Assembly: GCF_000424665.1 (NCBI RefSeq) | Contig: NZ_KE384222.1 | Coordinates: 297,022 to 361,021, forward strand | DNA from: Salinimicrobium terrae DSM 17865 | GTDB lineage: Bacteria > Bacteroidota > Bacteroidia > Flavobacteriales > Flavobacteriaceae | Direction: 5' to 3' | Length of the DNA: 64,000 nucleotides | Shown here: one piece after another, positions 40,865 through 48,141 of the stretch | Layout of the letters: every line of letters starts with the position of its first letter | How positions within the stretch are numbered: the stretch's first letter is position 1 | The notes under the pieces: model-generated | The model's input: only the letters and a program-made list of their open reading frames with translations | Told to the model about the DNA's origin: nothing | The model's database searches: none | Program-made: the position numbers and the translations under genes

Positions 40865-42952
40865 ATGAGAAAGTCAATACTTTCATTATTATTTTCTGTT
40901 TTCTTTTTGACATCCTTTGCGCAGGAATTAGAGGTTGAGGCCCAGGTAGAGAATCCTTCTAATTTAATTAATGACGGTTTTGTACAATTAAATGTTCGTG
41001 GGGGAACTCCTCCCTACCAGTATAAATGGTCCAGCAGGGAAACTCCGTTGGATGCACCACGGGCAGGAGCGCTTGTTGAAGGTGTAGATTATACCGTGAC
41101 AGTTACAGATGCTGCAAACAACAGCGTAACCAAGACATATAATGTACCGCCAGAAGCCATTACAGAACATTTTAACGGAACCTTTGCGCCAATAGTCGCT
41201 AGCATGGGCAGTGTGTTGTTTTGGGATCCATTTTCGGCTATTGGAATTTATGATCCGGTAGTTTATGCTGATATCAAAAGAGTAGCAGCACCAAACTGGG
41301 CAGCCAGGGCTGATGGTCGCCATGTTCTTAAACAATGGCTTGTTCCGGAAGGGGAGCGCGTGGAAGAAGGAGATGCAATTGCGTTGGTAATTAAGGATGA
41401 TTTGGAAGAGACTACTGCTTATGCAAATGCTGCGGGTACTCTTGAATATCTTGTGGACGAAGGCGGAGTAATTTATAACTCAGAAAATGTTGAACATGTA
41501 ATTGAACAAGGAGCACATTACCTGGCAGCAATAAGATATGACCAGCCGGTGCCTCTTTTACATCCCAATGGGGACTTGCAGCAAAAAGATATTCCATTTA
41601 TCGTGATCTGGCTTGTTTTGGGTGCTTTATTCTTCACCATAAGAATGGGCTTCATTAACATTAGAGGTTTTAAGCATGCTCTTGATCTTGCAAAAGGAAA
41701 ATATGACGATCCCAATGCCCCGGGGCAGGTAACACATTTTCAAGCTCTGGCAACAGCCGTATCTGGAACAGTTGGGTTGGGTAACATTGCAGGAGTTGCA
41801 GTAGCTATTTCATTGGGTGGTGCGGGAGCAACCCTGTGGATGATCGTTGCAGGACTTTTAGGAATGTCCTCCAAATTTGTAGAATGTACCCTTGGAGTAA
41901 AGTATCGCTTTATAAATTCTGAAGGTCGTGTGTTTGGTGGACCAATGAACTACCTTAGGTATGGCCTTGAAAAACGCAATATGGCAGGTTTTGGAAAGTT
42001 TCTTGCGGTTTTCTTTGCGATTCTGGCAATTGGAGCCTCCTTTGGAGGTGGAAATATGTTCCAGGCAAACCAGTCCTTTGTAATTCTTGCAGGGGAATTT
42101 CCTGCCCTCGTAGGGAACGGTTTTATTTTTGGGGTTGTAGTGGCAATTCTTGTGGGAGTGGTGATCATTGGAGGAATTAGCAGTATTGCTAAAGTAACCG
42201 GCAAGATCGTTCCTATTATGGCCGCGGTCTATATCCTGGGTGCCCTGGTGGTAATTGGATTTAATATTGAAAACATTGGTCCTGCATTTGCAGCGATCTG
42301 GGATGGTGCTTTTAGTCCCAGTGCATTAAAAGGAGGAGTAATTGGAGTATTGATCGTTGGTTTCCAAAGAGCAGCTTTCTCGAATGAAGCAGGAGTTGGA
42401 TCTGCGGCTATCGCTCACTCGGCGGCCAAGACTAACAATCCACCGTCAGAAGGTTTTGTAGCGCTTCTTGAGCCATTCATTGATACCGTGGTAGTTTGTA
42501 CGCTTACTGCTCTTGTACTCATATTTACCGGAATGCACGAAGTAGAAGGAGTAGGAGGGGTAGAACTCACCTCTACCGCCTTTGGAAGCGTGATATCCTG
42601 GTTCCCGTATGTGCTTGCGGCTGCAGTTTTCCTATTTGCTTTTTCCACTATGATCTCCTGGTCATACTACGGTATGCGAGCCTGGACTTACCTTTTTGGC
42701 AAGAGTAAAAATATGGAGCTTTTATATAAGGCACTTTTTCTTGTGTTTGTAGTAATTGGAGCTTCAGTAAGCCTGGGAGCCGTACTTGATTTCTCAGACA
42801 TGATGATCTTAGCCATGTCTTTTCCCAATATTATTGGTCTTTACATCATGTCCGGGGAAGTAAGAAAGGACCTTCGGGAATATTCGAGAAAGTTAAAAGC
42901 CGGCGAACTTTTTCATAAGCCTCCAAAAGAACGGGTGAAAAAAGCTTCTTAA
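40865..42952 (+). CDS. AGCS-family alanine/Na+ symporter with periplasmic Ig-like and lipoyl-like extension
   Basis: 695 residues. Signal peptide (LLFSVFFLTSFA, about 1-19), an Ig/SprB-repeat-like region (about 25-95: VQLNVRGGTPPYQYKWSSRE, YTVTVTDAANNSVTKTY), the AGCS N-terminal helix (101-130), then an inserted barrel-sandwich, lipoyl/biotinyl-like segment (about 150-225: LVPEGERVEEGDAIALV and ANAAGTLEYLVDEGGVI) lacking the modified Lys, and finally the symporter proper from 243: FINIRGFKHALDLAKGKYDD, SGTVGLGNIAGVAVAISLGG, GGNMFQANQSF. The AGCS core normally takes up alanine or glycine with Na+ or H+. The extension would sit in the periplasm; its use is unknown, perhaps substrate capture. 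The HhH gene follows 16 bp on. Confidence 0.83.
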   Translation: MRKSILSLLFSVFFLTSFAQELEVEAQVENPSNLINDGFVQLNVRGGTPPYQYKWSSRETPLDAPRAGALVEGVDYTVTVTDAANNSVTKTYNVPPEAITEHFNGTFAPIVASMGSVLFWDPFSAIGIYDPVVYADIKRVAAPNWAARADGRHVLKQWLVPEGERVEEGDAIALVIKDDLEETTAYANAAGTLEYLVDEGGVIYNSENVEHVIEQGAHYLAAIRYDQPVPLLHPNGDLQQKDIPFIVIWLVLGALFFTIRMGFINIRGFKHALDLAKGKYDDPNAPGQVTHFQALATAVSGTVGLGNIAGVAVAISLGGAGATLWMIVAGLLGMSSKFVECTLGVKYRFINSEGRVFGGPMNYLRYGLEKRNMAGFGKFLAVFFAILAIGASFGGGNMFQANQSFVILAGEFPALVGNGFIFGVVVAILVGVVIIGGISSIAKVTGKIVPIMAAVYILGALVVIGFNIENIGPAFAAIWDGAFSPSALKGGVIGVLIVGFQRAAFSNEAGVGSAAIAHSAAKTNNPPSEGFVALLEPFIDTVVVCTLTALVLIFTGMHEVEGVGGVELTSTAFGSVISWFPYVLAAAVFLFAFSTMISWSYYGMRAWTYLFGKSKNMELLYKALFLVFVVIGASVSLGAVLDFSDMMILAMSFPNIIGLYIMSGEVRKDLREYSRKLKAGELFHKPPKERVKKAS

Positions 42953-42967
42953 ACTTAAAGCACCTGA

Positions 42968-43846
42968 ATGAGTAACTGGAGATCCCATTTTGTTTTCAAT
43001 AGAAGTCAGCAAAATGGGATCTTTGTTTTGGTGGTTGTTATTATCGTTCTTCAATTAGTGTATTTTTTCTACCCTTTTTCTTCGGAAGTTGAGAAAAATC
43101 CCGAAGAATTGAAGATGGTGCGGGAAATGCAGCAATCTGTTGATTCTCTGAAGCAGGTGGCTGCTGAAAAGAACTCCGAGGCCATAGCGCCTTTTAATCC
43201 TAATTTTATTTCAGATTTTAAAGGTTACATGTTAGGAATGTCTCCAGCGGAAATAGACAGTTTGCATGAATTCAGAAGTCGGGATTTATGGGTGAACTCT
43301 GCTGAAGAATTTCAGGAAGTGACAGGAGTTTCAGATTCTTTGCTGAACATCATCGCTCCTTTATTCAAGTTTCCCGATTTCCGCGGAAAAGCTTCTAAAG
43401 AAAATAAGATGTCAAAAAGAGCATTTTCGGAACCTCTTTCCAAGGCCGATCTCAATACAGCTACAGCCGAAGAATTGCAGCAGGTTAATGGGATTGGAGA
43501 AAAGCTTTCAGCAAGAATTGTTAATTATCGCAACAGCTTGGGAGGTTTTCGCGGTGAGGTGCAGCTTAAAGATGTATACGGTCTTACTCCCGAAGTGGTG
43601 GAGAGGGTGTTGCAAAGATTTGAGGTTCAAACAATGACGGTAGAAAAGCTGGACCTTAACGAGGTTAGTCTTATGCAGCTTACAGAGTTGCCATTTTTTA
43701 ACTATGAACAGGCGCGGGCATTGATAAAATATCGCGAAGAGGTAGGAGAGATTAAAAGTATGGAGGAGCTTCAGCAGATTAAGAATTTTCCCTTCGAAAA
43801 GTTAGACAGAATTGCACTATATTTGACAATCGACAAGAAAAACTAA
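42968..43846 (+). CDS. ComEA-like helix-hairpin-helix protein with N-terminal membrane anchor
   Basis: 292 residues: one membrane helix (IFVLVVVIIVLQLVYFFYPF, about 18-37), a linker, then several helix-hairpin-helix units, e.g. ADLNTATAEELQQVNGIGEKLSARIVNYR (shown in parts), a second GLTPEVVERVLQRF and a third LTELPFFNYEQARALIKYRE. HhH repeats bind DNA without sequence preference; anchored versions may act in DNA uptake or partition. The first HhH unit (residues about 158-190) is closest to ComEA. It follows the symporter gene at 16 bp and precedes acyl-CoA dehydrogenase; no competence genes are near. Confidence 0.8.
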   Translation: MSNWRSHFVFNRSQQNGIFVLVVVIIVLQLVYFFYPFSSEVEKNPEELKMVREMQQSVDSLKQVAAEKNSEAIAPFNPNFISDFKGYMLGMSPAEIDSLHEFRSRDLWVNSAEEFQEVTGVSDSLLNIIAPLFKFPDFRGKASKENKMSKRAFSEPLSKADLNTATAEELQQVNGIGEKLSARIVNYRNSLGGFRGEVQLKDVYGLTPEVVERVLQRFEVQTMTVEKLDLNEVSLMQLTELPFFNYEQARALIKYREEVGEIKSMEELQQIKNFPFEKLDRIALYLTIDKKN

Positions 43847-43902
43847 GTTTTTTTCATCCCCCATAAGTTTCAGGTAAAAAAATATATTCAGAAAATAACT
43901 TT

Positions 43903-45072
43903 ATGAACAGCAGATATTTTACAGAAGAACATGAATTATTCCGTAAAAGTTTTCAGGAATTTCTTCAGAAAGAAGTGGTGCCACACATTGAAAAATGGGA
44001 AAAAACAGGTACTATAGAACGCTTTATTTGGGAGAAGTTTGGGGGAATGGGTTATTTCGGTTTAAACTATTCCGAAGAATATGGTGGCCTGGATCTGGAC
44101 ATTTTTTATACTGTTATTTTTCTTGAGGAATTGCAAAAGGTCAACAGCGGCGGATTTGCGGCAGCGATGTGGGCTCACGCTTATCTTGCTATGACGCATG
44201 TGGCAAAGGAAGGGAACGAAGCAATTAAAGAAAAGTATCTCACTGCGAGTATAAGCGGAGAAAAAATAGGATGCCTTTGTATCACTGAGCCTGCAGGAGG
44301 GAGTGATGTGGCCGGAATGAGAACTACGGCTGTTAAAAAAGGAGATAAATATGTGATCAATGGATCCAAGACATTTATCACCAACGGGATCTATTCAGAT
44401 TATTTGGTAGTTGCGGCTAAGACGAATCCCGAGCTGAAAAGCAAGGGGATGAGTATTTTCATTATGGATCGTGACACGCCGGGAATTTCGGCTACCAAGC
44501 TGGATAAGCTGGGTTGGAGAGCATCAGATACAGGTGAAATTGCTTTCGATAATGTAGAAGTGCCTGCTTCTAATTTAATGGGAGAAGAGGGTAAAGGTTT
44601 TGCATACATAATGCAGCATTTCGCCTTTGAAAGGTTGATCATGGGTATTAACGCTCATGCCCGTGCAGAGTTTGCTCTTGAATACACCCTGCAGTACATG
44701 AAAGAGAGAGAGGCTTTTGGTAAGTCTATATCTAAATTCCAGGCTCTGCGGCATACCTATGCCGAAATGGCAAGTGAGGTGGAAATGGCAAAAGAATTCA
44801 ACTATTCGATTGCCGAGAGAATGCATCGCGGAGTTTACGTTGTAAAGGAAGCAAGTATGTCAAAACTTCTTTCCACAAAAATAGCAGATGAGGTTATTTA
44901 TAATTGCCTGCAATTCCTGGGAGGTTACGGTTATATGGAAGATTATCCATTAGCCCGACTCTCCCGAGACAGCCGTTTGGGCCCTATTGGAGGTGGTACT
45001 TCAGAAATCCTGAGAGAGATCATTGCGAAAATGTTAATTGACGGCAAGGAGTATAAACCGGCAGCAAAATAG
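43903..45072 (+). CDS. acyl-CoA dehydrogenase, LCAD-like
   Basis: 389-residue flavoprotein that oxidises acyl-CoA to enoyl-CoA. FAD/substrate motifs: CITEPAGGSDVAGM, GSKTFITNGIYSD, QFLGGYGYMEDYPLARLSRDSR. The classical catalytic Glu of the short- and medium-chain enzymes (YEGT) is replaced by Gly364 (PIGGGTSEI). Instead Glu243 in HFAFERLIMGIN matches the catalytic-Glu position of long-chain and isovaleryl types. Acyl-chain length or amino-acid catabolic substrate cannot be decided by eye. Monocistronic; no beta-oxidation neighbours. Confidence 0.9.
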   Translation: MNSRYFTEEHELFRKSFQEFLQKEVVPHIEKWEKTGTIERFIWEKFGGMGYFGLNYSEEYGGLDLDIFYTVIFLEELQKVNSGGFAAAMWAHAYLAMTHVAKEGNEAIKEKYLTASISGEKIGCLCITEPAGGSDVAGMRTTAVKKGDKYVINGSKTFITNGIYSDYLVVAAKTNPELKSKGMSIFIMDRDTPGISATKLDKLGWRASDTGEIAFDNVEVPASNLMGEEGKGFAYIMQHFAFERLIMGINAHARAEFALEYTLQYMKEREAFGKSISKFQALRHTYAEMASEVEMAKEFNYSIAERMHRGVYVVKEASMSKLLSTKIADEVIYNCLQFLGGYGYMEDYPLARLSRDSRLGPIGGGTSEILREIIAKMLIDGKEYKPAAK

Positions 45073-45300
45073 TTTAAGGTTTTAAGTTCAAAGTTCACGG
45101 TAAACTCAATATTTGAAGTTCAAGGTTTAGGATTTCTTGGGGTTAAATTATTTCAGCTACTGAACATTACAATATTTAATTCATTGTCATTCCGACAGAG
45201 CAATTTCCTTCGGAAGAAGGAGGTGGCGACGAGGAATCTCTTGATGGTTACATCCTTTAAGCTTATGACCAAAAAATAATAAAATAAAATAATTGAATAA
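45073..45300. other. intergenic region of dispersed repeats before rpsU
   Basis: Includes AAGTTCAAAGTTCACGG-type short repeats and the block 45,184-45,245 (next entry); no gene. Confidence 0.5.
45184..45245. repeat. dispersed intergenic repeat (TTGTCATTCCGAC type)
   Basis: TTGTCATTCCGACAGAG ... GAGGAATCTCTTG, a pattern commonly repeated between genes in Bacteroidota. No coding potential. Confidence 0.5.
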
Positions 45301-45330
45301 TTGTGGGTTTGGAGATTTAAATTATCTTTG
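45301..45330 (+). promoter_or_regulatory. rpsU promoter (TTG-N19-TATCTTTG)
   Basis: TTG 45,301-45,303 and TATCTTTG 45,323-45,330 followed by CACC; perfect consensus. Confidence 0.75.
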
Positions 45331-45345
45331 CACCTTAATTTTTAA

Positions 45346-45358
45346 AGAAAGGAGGTGA
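45346..45358 (+). promoter_or_regulatory. full-length Shine-Dalgarno sequence of rpsU
   Basis: AGAAAGGAGGTGA is complementary over 13 nt to the 3' end of 16S rRNA; GGAGG ends 7 nt before the ATG. Bacteroidota genes otherwise lack Shine-Dalgarno sites, and the only other comparable stretch in this window is a chance GGAGG in non-coding DNA. In Flavobacterium the anti-SD is covered by ribosomal proteins bS21, bS18 and bS6, and rpsU has a strong SD that senses ribosomes lacking bS21, giving autoregulation. This site fits that. Confidence 0.85.
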
Positions 45359-45362
45359 CACT

Positions 45363-45557
45363 ATGTTAATTATACCAGTTAAAGACGGAGAGAATATTGA
45401 TAGAGCGCTGAAGCGTTTTAAGCGTAAGTTTGATCGTACAGGAACAATGCGTCAGTTGAGAGATCGTCAAGCATTTACAAAACCGTCAGTAGAACGTAGG
45501 GCTCAAATCCAAAAAGCTGCTTACATTCAGCATCTAAGAGATCAGGAAGAGATCTAA
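45363..45557 (+). CDS. rpsU: 30S ribosomal protein S21
   Basis: 64-residue basic protein bS21: LIIPVKDGENIDRALKRFKR at the start, then KFDRTGTMRQLRDRQAFTKP. It is part of the 30S platform near the 16S 3' end and, in Bacteroidota, helps to occlude the anti-Shine-Dalgarno sequence. Its gene has the only full SD in the window and a consensus promoter, consistent with control by bS21 level. It is followed by a terminator that abuts xerC, separating it from xerC transcription unless read-through occurs. Confidence 0.97.
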   Translation: MLIIPVKDGENIDRALKRFKRKFDRTGTMRQLRDRQAFTKPSVERRAQIQKAAYIQHLRDQEEI

Positions 45558-45596
45558 GATCAATTCCTAAGCCTGAGTTCTTAGGTATACAAATAT

Positions 45597-45645
45597 AACT
45601 GTTGATAGATAAAGTTTAATAACTTTGTCTGTCAACAGTTTTTTT
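45597..45645 (+). terminator. intrinsic terminator of rpsU abutting xerC
   Basis: AACTGTTGA ... TCAACAGTT outer stem with inner AAAGTT / AACTTT, ending in TTTTTTT immediately before the xerC ATG. Transcription past it would be needed for xerC unless a promoter lies within. Confidence 0.75.
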
Positions 45646-46551
45646 ATGCCCCAAGATCAACACGAGCGCTTTTTTGAATACCTTGAGCTGGAAAAGAACA
45701 ATTCTATCCACACCATTACTGCATATAAAGCGGATCTTCTGTCATTTTCTGACTTTATTGCTACCACCTATAAGCAGGAAGATCTAAAGGAGGTCAATTA
45801 CTCCCAGGTTCGCAGCTGGATCGTACAGCTGGTGGAGGAGGGACTTTCCAGTAATAGTATTAACCGAAAGGTATCTTCTCTTAAAGCCTTTTATCGTTTT
45901 CTTCAAAAGACAAAACAGCTTGAGGTCTCTCCGTTGACTAAACACAGGGCTCTAAAAACATCCCGGAAGCTGCAGGTGCCATTTTCGGAAGCCGAGGTAA
46001 ACCAGGCATTGCTGCGCATTTCCGCTGAAGGTTTTGAAGAGATACGGAATAAACTAATGGTCGAACTTTTTTATTCCACGGGAATAAGGCGTAGTGAACT
46101 CATAGGAATTAAGCTTCAGGATCTTGATTTGTCTTCGGGAATCCTAAAGGTGAAAGGAAAGGGTAGCAACGAGCGGTTTATTCCACTTTTGCCTTCAGTT
46201 GTAGGAACGGTGAGGGATTATCTTCCGGAAAGAGAAGGTGTTGAAAAAGGCATTTCTGAAGAGTATTTATTTTTGACAGCAGCAGGCGTTAAAATCTATG
46301 ATTCCCTTGTTTACAGAACAATAAATAATTACTTTAGAGGTATCTCGAGTAAGCTAAAGAAGAGCCCGCATATCCTGCGACACTCCTTTGCCACTCACTT
46401 GTTGAACCAGGGTGCTCATTTAAATGCTGTAAAAGAACTTCTGGGGCATTCAAGTCTTGCTGCCACCCAGGTTTATACTCATAACAGTATGGCCGAGCTC
46501 AATAAGGTCTATAAAAATGCGCATCCGCGGAACAAGAAGAAGGGATCCTAG
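45646..46551 (+). CDS. xerC: tyrosine recombinase XerC-type
   Basis: 301-residue site-specific recombinase that resolves chromosome dimers at dif with XerD. N-terminal SAM-like domain: FFEYLELEKNNSIHTITAYK and YRFLQKTKQLEVSPL. Catalytic residues: Arg148 (GIRRSEL), Lys172 (VKGKG), His242-x-x-Arg245 (HILRHSFATH), His268 (LLGHSSL) and Tyr277 (QVYTHNS). The ATG at 45,646 is chosen because it follows the rpsU terminator exactly and gives the usual N-terminus; the open frame begins earlier. Assignment as XerC rather than XerD is by neighbourhood: Flavobacteriia keep rpsU-xerC-hpf-tRNA-tuf together. Confidence 0.9.
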   Translation: MPQDQHERFFEYLELEKNNSIHTITAYKADLLSFSDFIATTYKQEDLKEVNYSQVRSWIVQLVEEGLSSNSINRKVSSLKAFYRFLQKTKQLEVSPLTKHRALKTSRKLQVPFSEAEVNQALLRISAEGFEEIRNKLMVELFYSTGIRRSELIGIKLQDLDLSSGILKVKGKGSNERFIPLLPSVVGTVRDYLPEREGVEKGISEEYLFLTAAGVKIYDSLVYRTINNYFRGISSKLKKSPHILRHSFATHLLNQGAHLNAVKELLGHSSLAATQVYTHNSMAELNKVYKNAHPRNKKKGS

Positions 46552-46578
46552 AATTTGTCTAATTAAAACTTTAATTTT

Positions 46579-46884
46579 ATGAAAGTCAATGTGCAATCCG
46601 TGAACTTCCATGCCGATCAAAAACTGGTTAATTTCATTCAGCAAAAACTGGACAAACTGGAAAATCATTTCGACAATGTGATCTATGCCGATGTTTATCT
46701 CAAGGTGGAAAAGGCAAGTGATAAGGTGAATAAGATTTCTGAAATTCTTTTAAGCATTCCGGGTGATGAAGTAATTTGTAAAAAAAGGGGTAGAAAATTT
46801 GAAACAGGTGTGGATGAATGTGTTAATTCATTGGAGAGGCAGCTTCAAAAACGTAAACGTAAATTTAATGCGCAGGTAGCATAA
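46579..46884 (+). CDS. hpf: ribosome hibernation-promoting factor (HPF/RaiA family)
   Basis: 101-residue short-form HPF/YfiA protein: VNVQSVNFHADQKLVNFIQQ at the start and KLENHFDNVIYADVYLKVEK. The fold is beta-alpha-beta-beta-beta-alpha; it binds the 30S decoding region to stall ribosomes in stationary phase. The end KRKRKFNAQVA is basic. No C-terminal dimerisation domain, so short form. Co-located with rpsU, tRNA and tuf genes, a sensible translational cluster. Confidence 0.9.
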   Translation: MKVNVQSVNFHADQKLVNFIQQKLDKLENHFDNVIYADVYLKVEKASDKVNKISEILLSIPGDEVICKKRGRKFETGVDECVNSLERQLQKRKRKFNAQVA

Positions 46885-46902
46885 AAATTTTTCTCAAATG
46901 TT

Positions 46903-46931
46903 TTGAGAACAGATTTAAATTTATACATTTG
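46903..46931 (+). promoter_or_regulatory. promoter of the tRNA-tuf operon (TTG-N18-TACATTTG)
   Basis: TTG 46,903-46,905 and TACATTTG 46,924-46,931, the phylum consensus, 49 bp before tRNA-Thr. The -33 part overlaps a small TTCTCAAA/TTTGAGAA hairpin. Confidence 0.65.
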
Positions 46932-46932
46932 C

Positions 46933-46960
46933 AGTCCGTTAGAAATAGCGGACTTTTTTT
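46933..46960 (+). terminator. leader hairpin with T run directly after the promoter, candidate attenuator
   Basis: AGTCCG / CGGACT stem with 10-nt loop followed by seven T, about 2-10 nt behind the expected start of transcription. Resembles a short intrinsic terminator in the tRNA leader. Confidence 0.5.
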
Positions 46961-46979
46961 GTGAAAAAAGTGGTATTAG

Positions 46980-47053
46980 GCCGATGTAGCTCAGCTGGCT
47001 AGAGCAGCTGATTTGTAATCAGCAGGTCGTGGGTTCGAGTCCCTCCATCGGCT
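46980..47053 (+). tRNA. tRNA-Thr (anticodon TGT)
   Basis: Acceptor GCCGATG / CATCGGC with discriminator T, D-arm with GCTCAGCTGGCTAGAGC, anticodon loop TTTGTAA and T-arm GTGGG-TTCGAGT-CCCTC-like. CCA not encoded. First gene of the E. coli-like thrU-tyrU-glyT-thrT-tufB block. Confidence 0.97.
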
Positions 47054-47169
47054 CTGAAATATTGAAATGAAAACGCAAGGGTGTAGCCTAAGAAAACATG
47101 GTTTTGAAAGCTACAGAGGGACGAGAAGTTTATCCCGAGCGCAGTCGAGGGAAGTCCCTCCATCGGCTC
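47038..47169 (+). repeat. 17-bp direct repeat of the tRNA-Thr 3' end
   Basis: AGTCCCTCCATCGGCTC occurs at 47,038-47,054 as part of the tRNA and again at 47,153-47,169, 115 bp on. The 98 bp between is AT-rich with a GAGCGCAGTCGAGGG motif just before the second copy. Looks like a small insertion flanked by tRNA-end repeats. Confidence 0.7.
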
Positions 47170-47316
47170 AAAAAAATCAAATTTTATTTGATTTTTAAAG
47201 TTCTATGAATTTTGACAAAAAGCTTTGGTGCATAAATTAATTTTCTGTTAATTTGCGGCTTCAAAAAATAAGCCATTCCAAAGCGATGGTTCTCTGAAAT
47301 ATTGAAAGAATTAATT

Positions 47317-47398
47317 GGGGAGATACTCAAGCGGCCAACGAGGGCAGACTGTAAATCTGCTGTTTTTAACTTCGCAGGTTCGAATCCTGCTCTCCCCA
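47317..47398 (+). tRNA. tRNA-Tyr (anticodon GTA)
   Basis: Acceptor GGGGAGA / TCTCCCC with discriminator A, anticodon CTGTAAA and a long variable arm (class II), 82 nt. CCA not encoded in the form CCA; DNA reads ACAACAA after the discriminator. Confidence 0.97.
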
Positions 47399-47475
47399 CA
47401 ACAATTAAATTCCAAATAACAAATTCCAAATACCAAATTGGAGTTTGGTGCTTGAGGCTTGGAATTTGAAGATTT

Positions 47476-47548
47476 GCGGGAGTAGCTCAGTTGGTAGAGC
47501 GTCAGCCTTCCAAGCTGAATGTCGCCGGTTCGAACCCGGTCTCCCGCT
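47476..47548 (+). tRNA. tRNA-Gly (anticodon TCC)
   Basis: Acceptor GCGGGAG / CTCCCGC, discriminator T, anticodon loop CTTCCAA, T-arm GCCGG-TTCGAAC-CCGGT-like; 73 nt. Confidence 0.97.
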
Positions 47549-47746
47549 CTAAAGTCTTTCTGAAAAAGGCGAATTTGATGAGAATCAAATTTTGTTGGAA
47601 GCAGAAAGCAGGGTGAGAAGCCTGTCCTGAGTGAGCTTGTAAAGCGAATCGAAGGGAACCCGGTCTCCCGCTCTAAAGTCTTTCTGAAGAAGACAAGTTT
47701 AATGAGAGTTGAATTTTGTTGGAAGCAGAAAGCAGGGTTAGAAGCC
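47532..47746 (+). repeat. tandem duplication starting in the tRNA-Gly T-arm
   Basis: About 91 bp beginning GAACCCGGTCTCCCGCTC at 47,532 recur from 47,656, a period of 124 bp, with about 85 percent matching by eye in the non-tRNA part (AAAGTCTTTCTGAA, GAATTTTGTTGGAAGCAG, AAAGCAGGGT.AGAAGCC). The second copy of the tRNA end starts just after GAATCGAAGG. Confidence 0.75.
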
Positions 47747-48011
47747 AAAAATTGGTTTTCTGCTCTAATTATTTGGTGAGTCTGGGATTTGTTTTAGAAG
47801 ACAAATTTTATTGAATTGCCTGCATAGAGTCTTTTATAGGTTTAATTTTACAATTTGAACCCTATAAAAGCAAAGAGGAATCTGGTCTTCTTTTGTAATA
47901 GAGATTATCACGCTACAAGGCGTGTTTTCCTGTTAGATAAAGTTGCAGCTTGAGTCTTAAAACCTATAGTTGTCTCCCTAAGAAATAGCTTTGACGGAGG
48001 TGACTTTTTTT
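47747..48011. other. non-coding spacer with a long hairpin
   Basis: Between the duplication and tRNA-Thr(GGT). CTTTTATAGG (47,831-47,840) and CCTATAAAAG (47,861-47,870) form a perfect 10-bp stem with further pairing GGTTTAA/TTGAACC inward; no T run follows, so a processing or RNase site is more likely than a terminator. Confidence 0.5.
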
Positions 48012-48083
48012 GCCGACGTAGCTCAGGGGTAGAGCGTTTCCTTGGTAAGGAAGAGGTCACGGGTTCAATTCCCGTCGTTGGCT
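48012..48083 (+). tRNA. tRNA-Thr (anticodon GGT)
   Basis: Acceptor GCCGACG / CGTTGGC (one G-U pair), discriminator T, anticodon loop TTGGTAA, 72 nt. Precedes tuf. Confidence 0.97.
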
Positions 48084-48141
48084 CTGAGATTTGTATAAAA
48101 TTGAACACTAATATATAACTAAGATTAAATAAGTATTAATT

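Noticed and set aside
47184..48108. Minus-strand frames such as those containing ESRIRTCEVKNSR-like text
   Set aside because: They are antisense translations of tRNA genes and their duplicated ends, a well-known annotation artefact.
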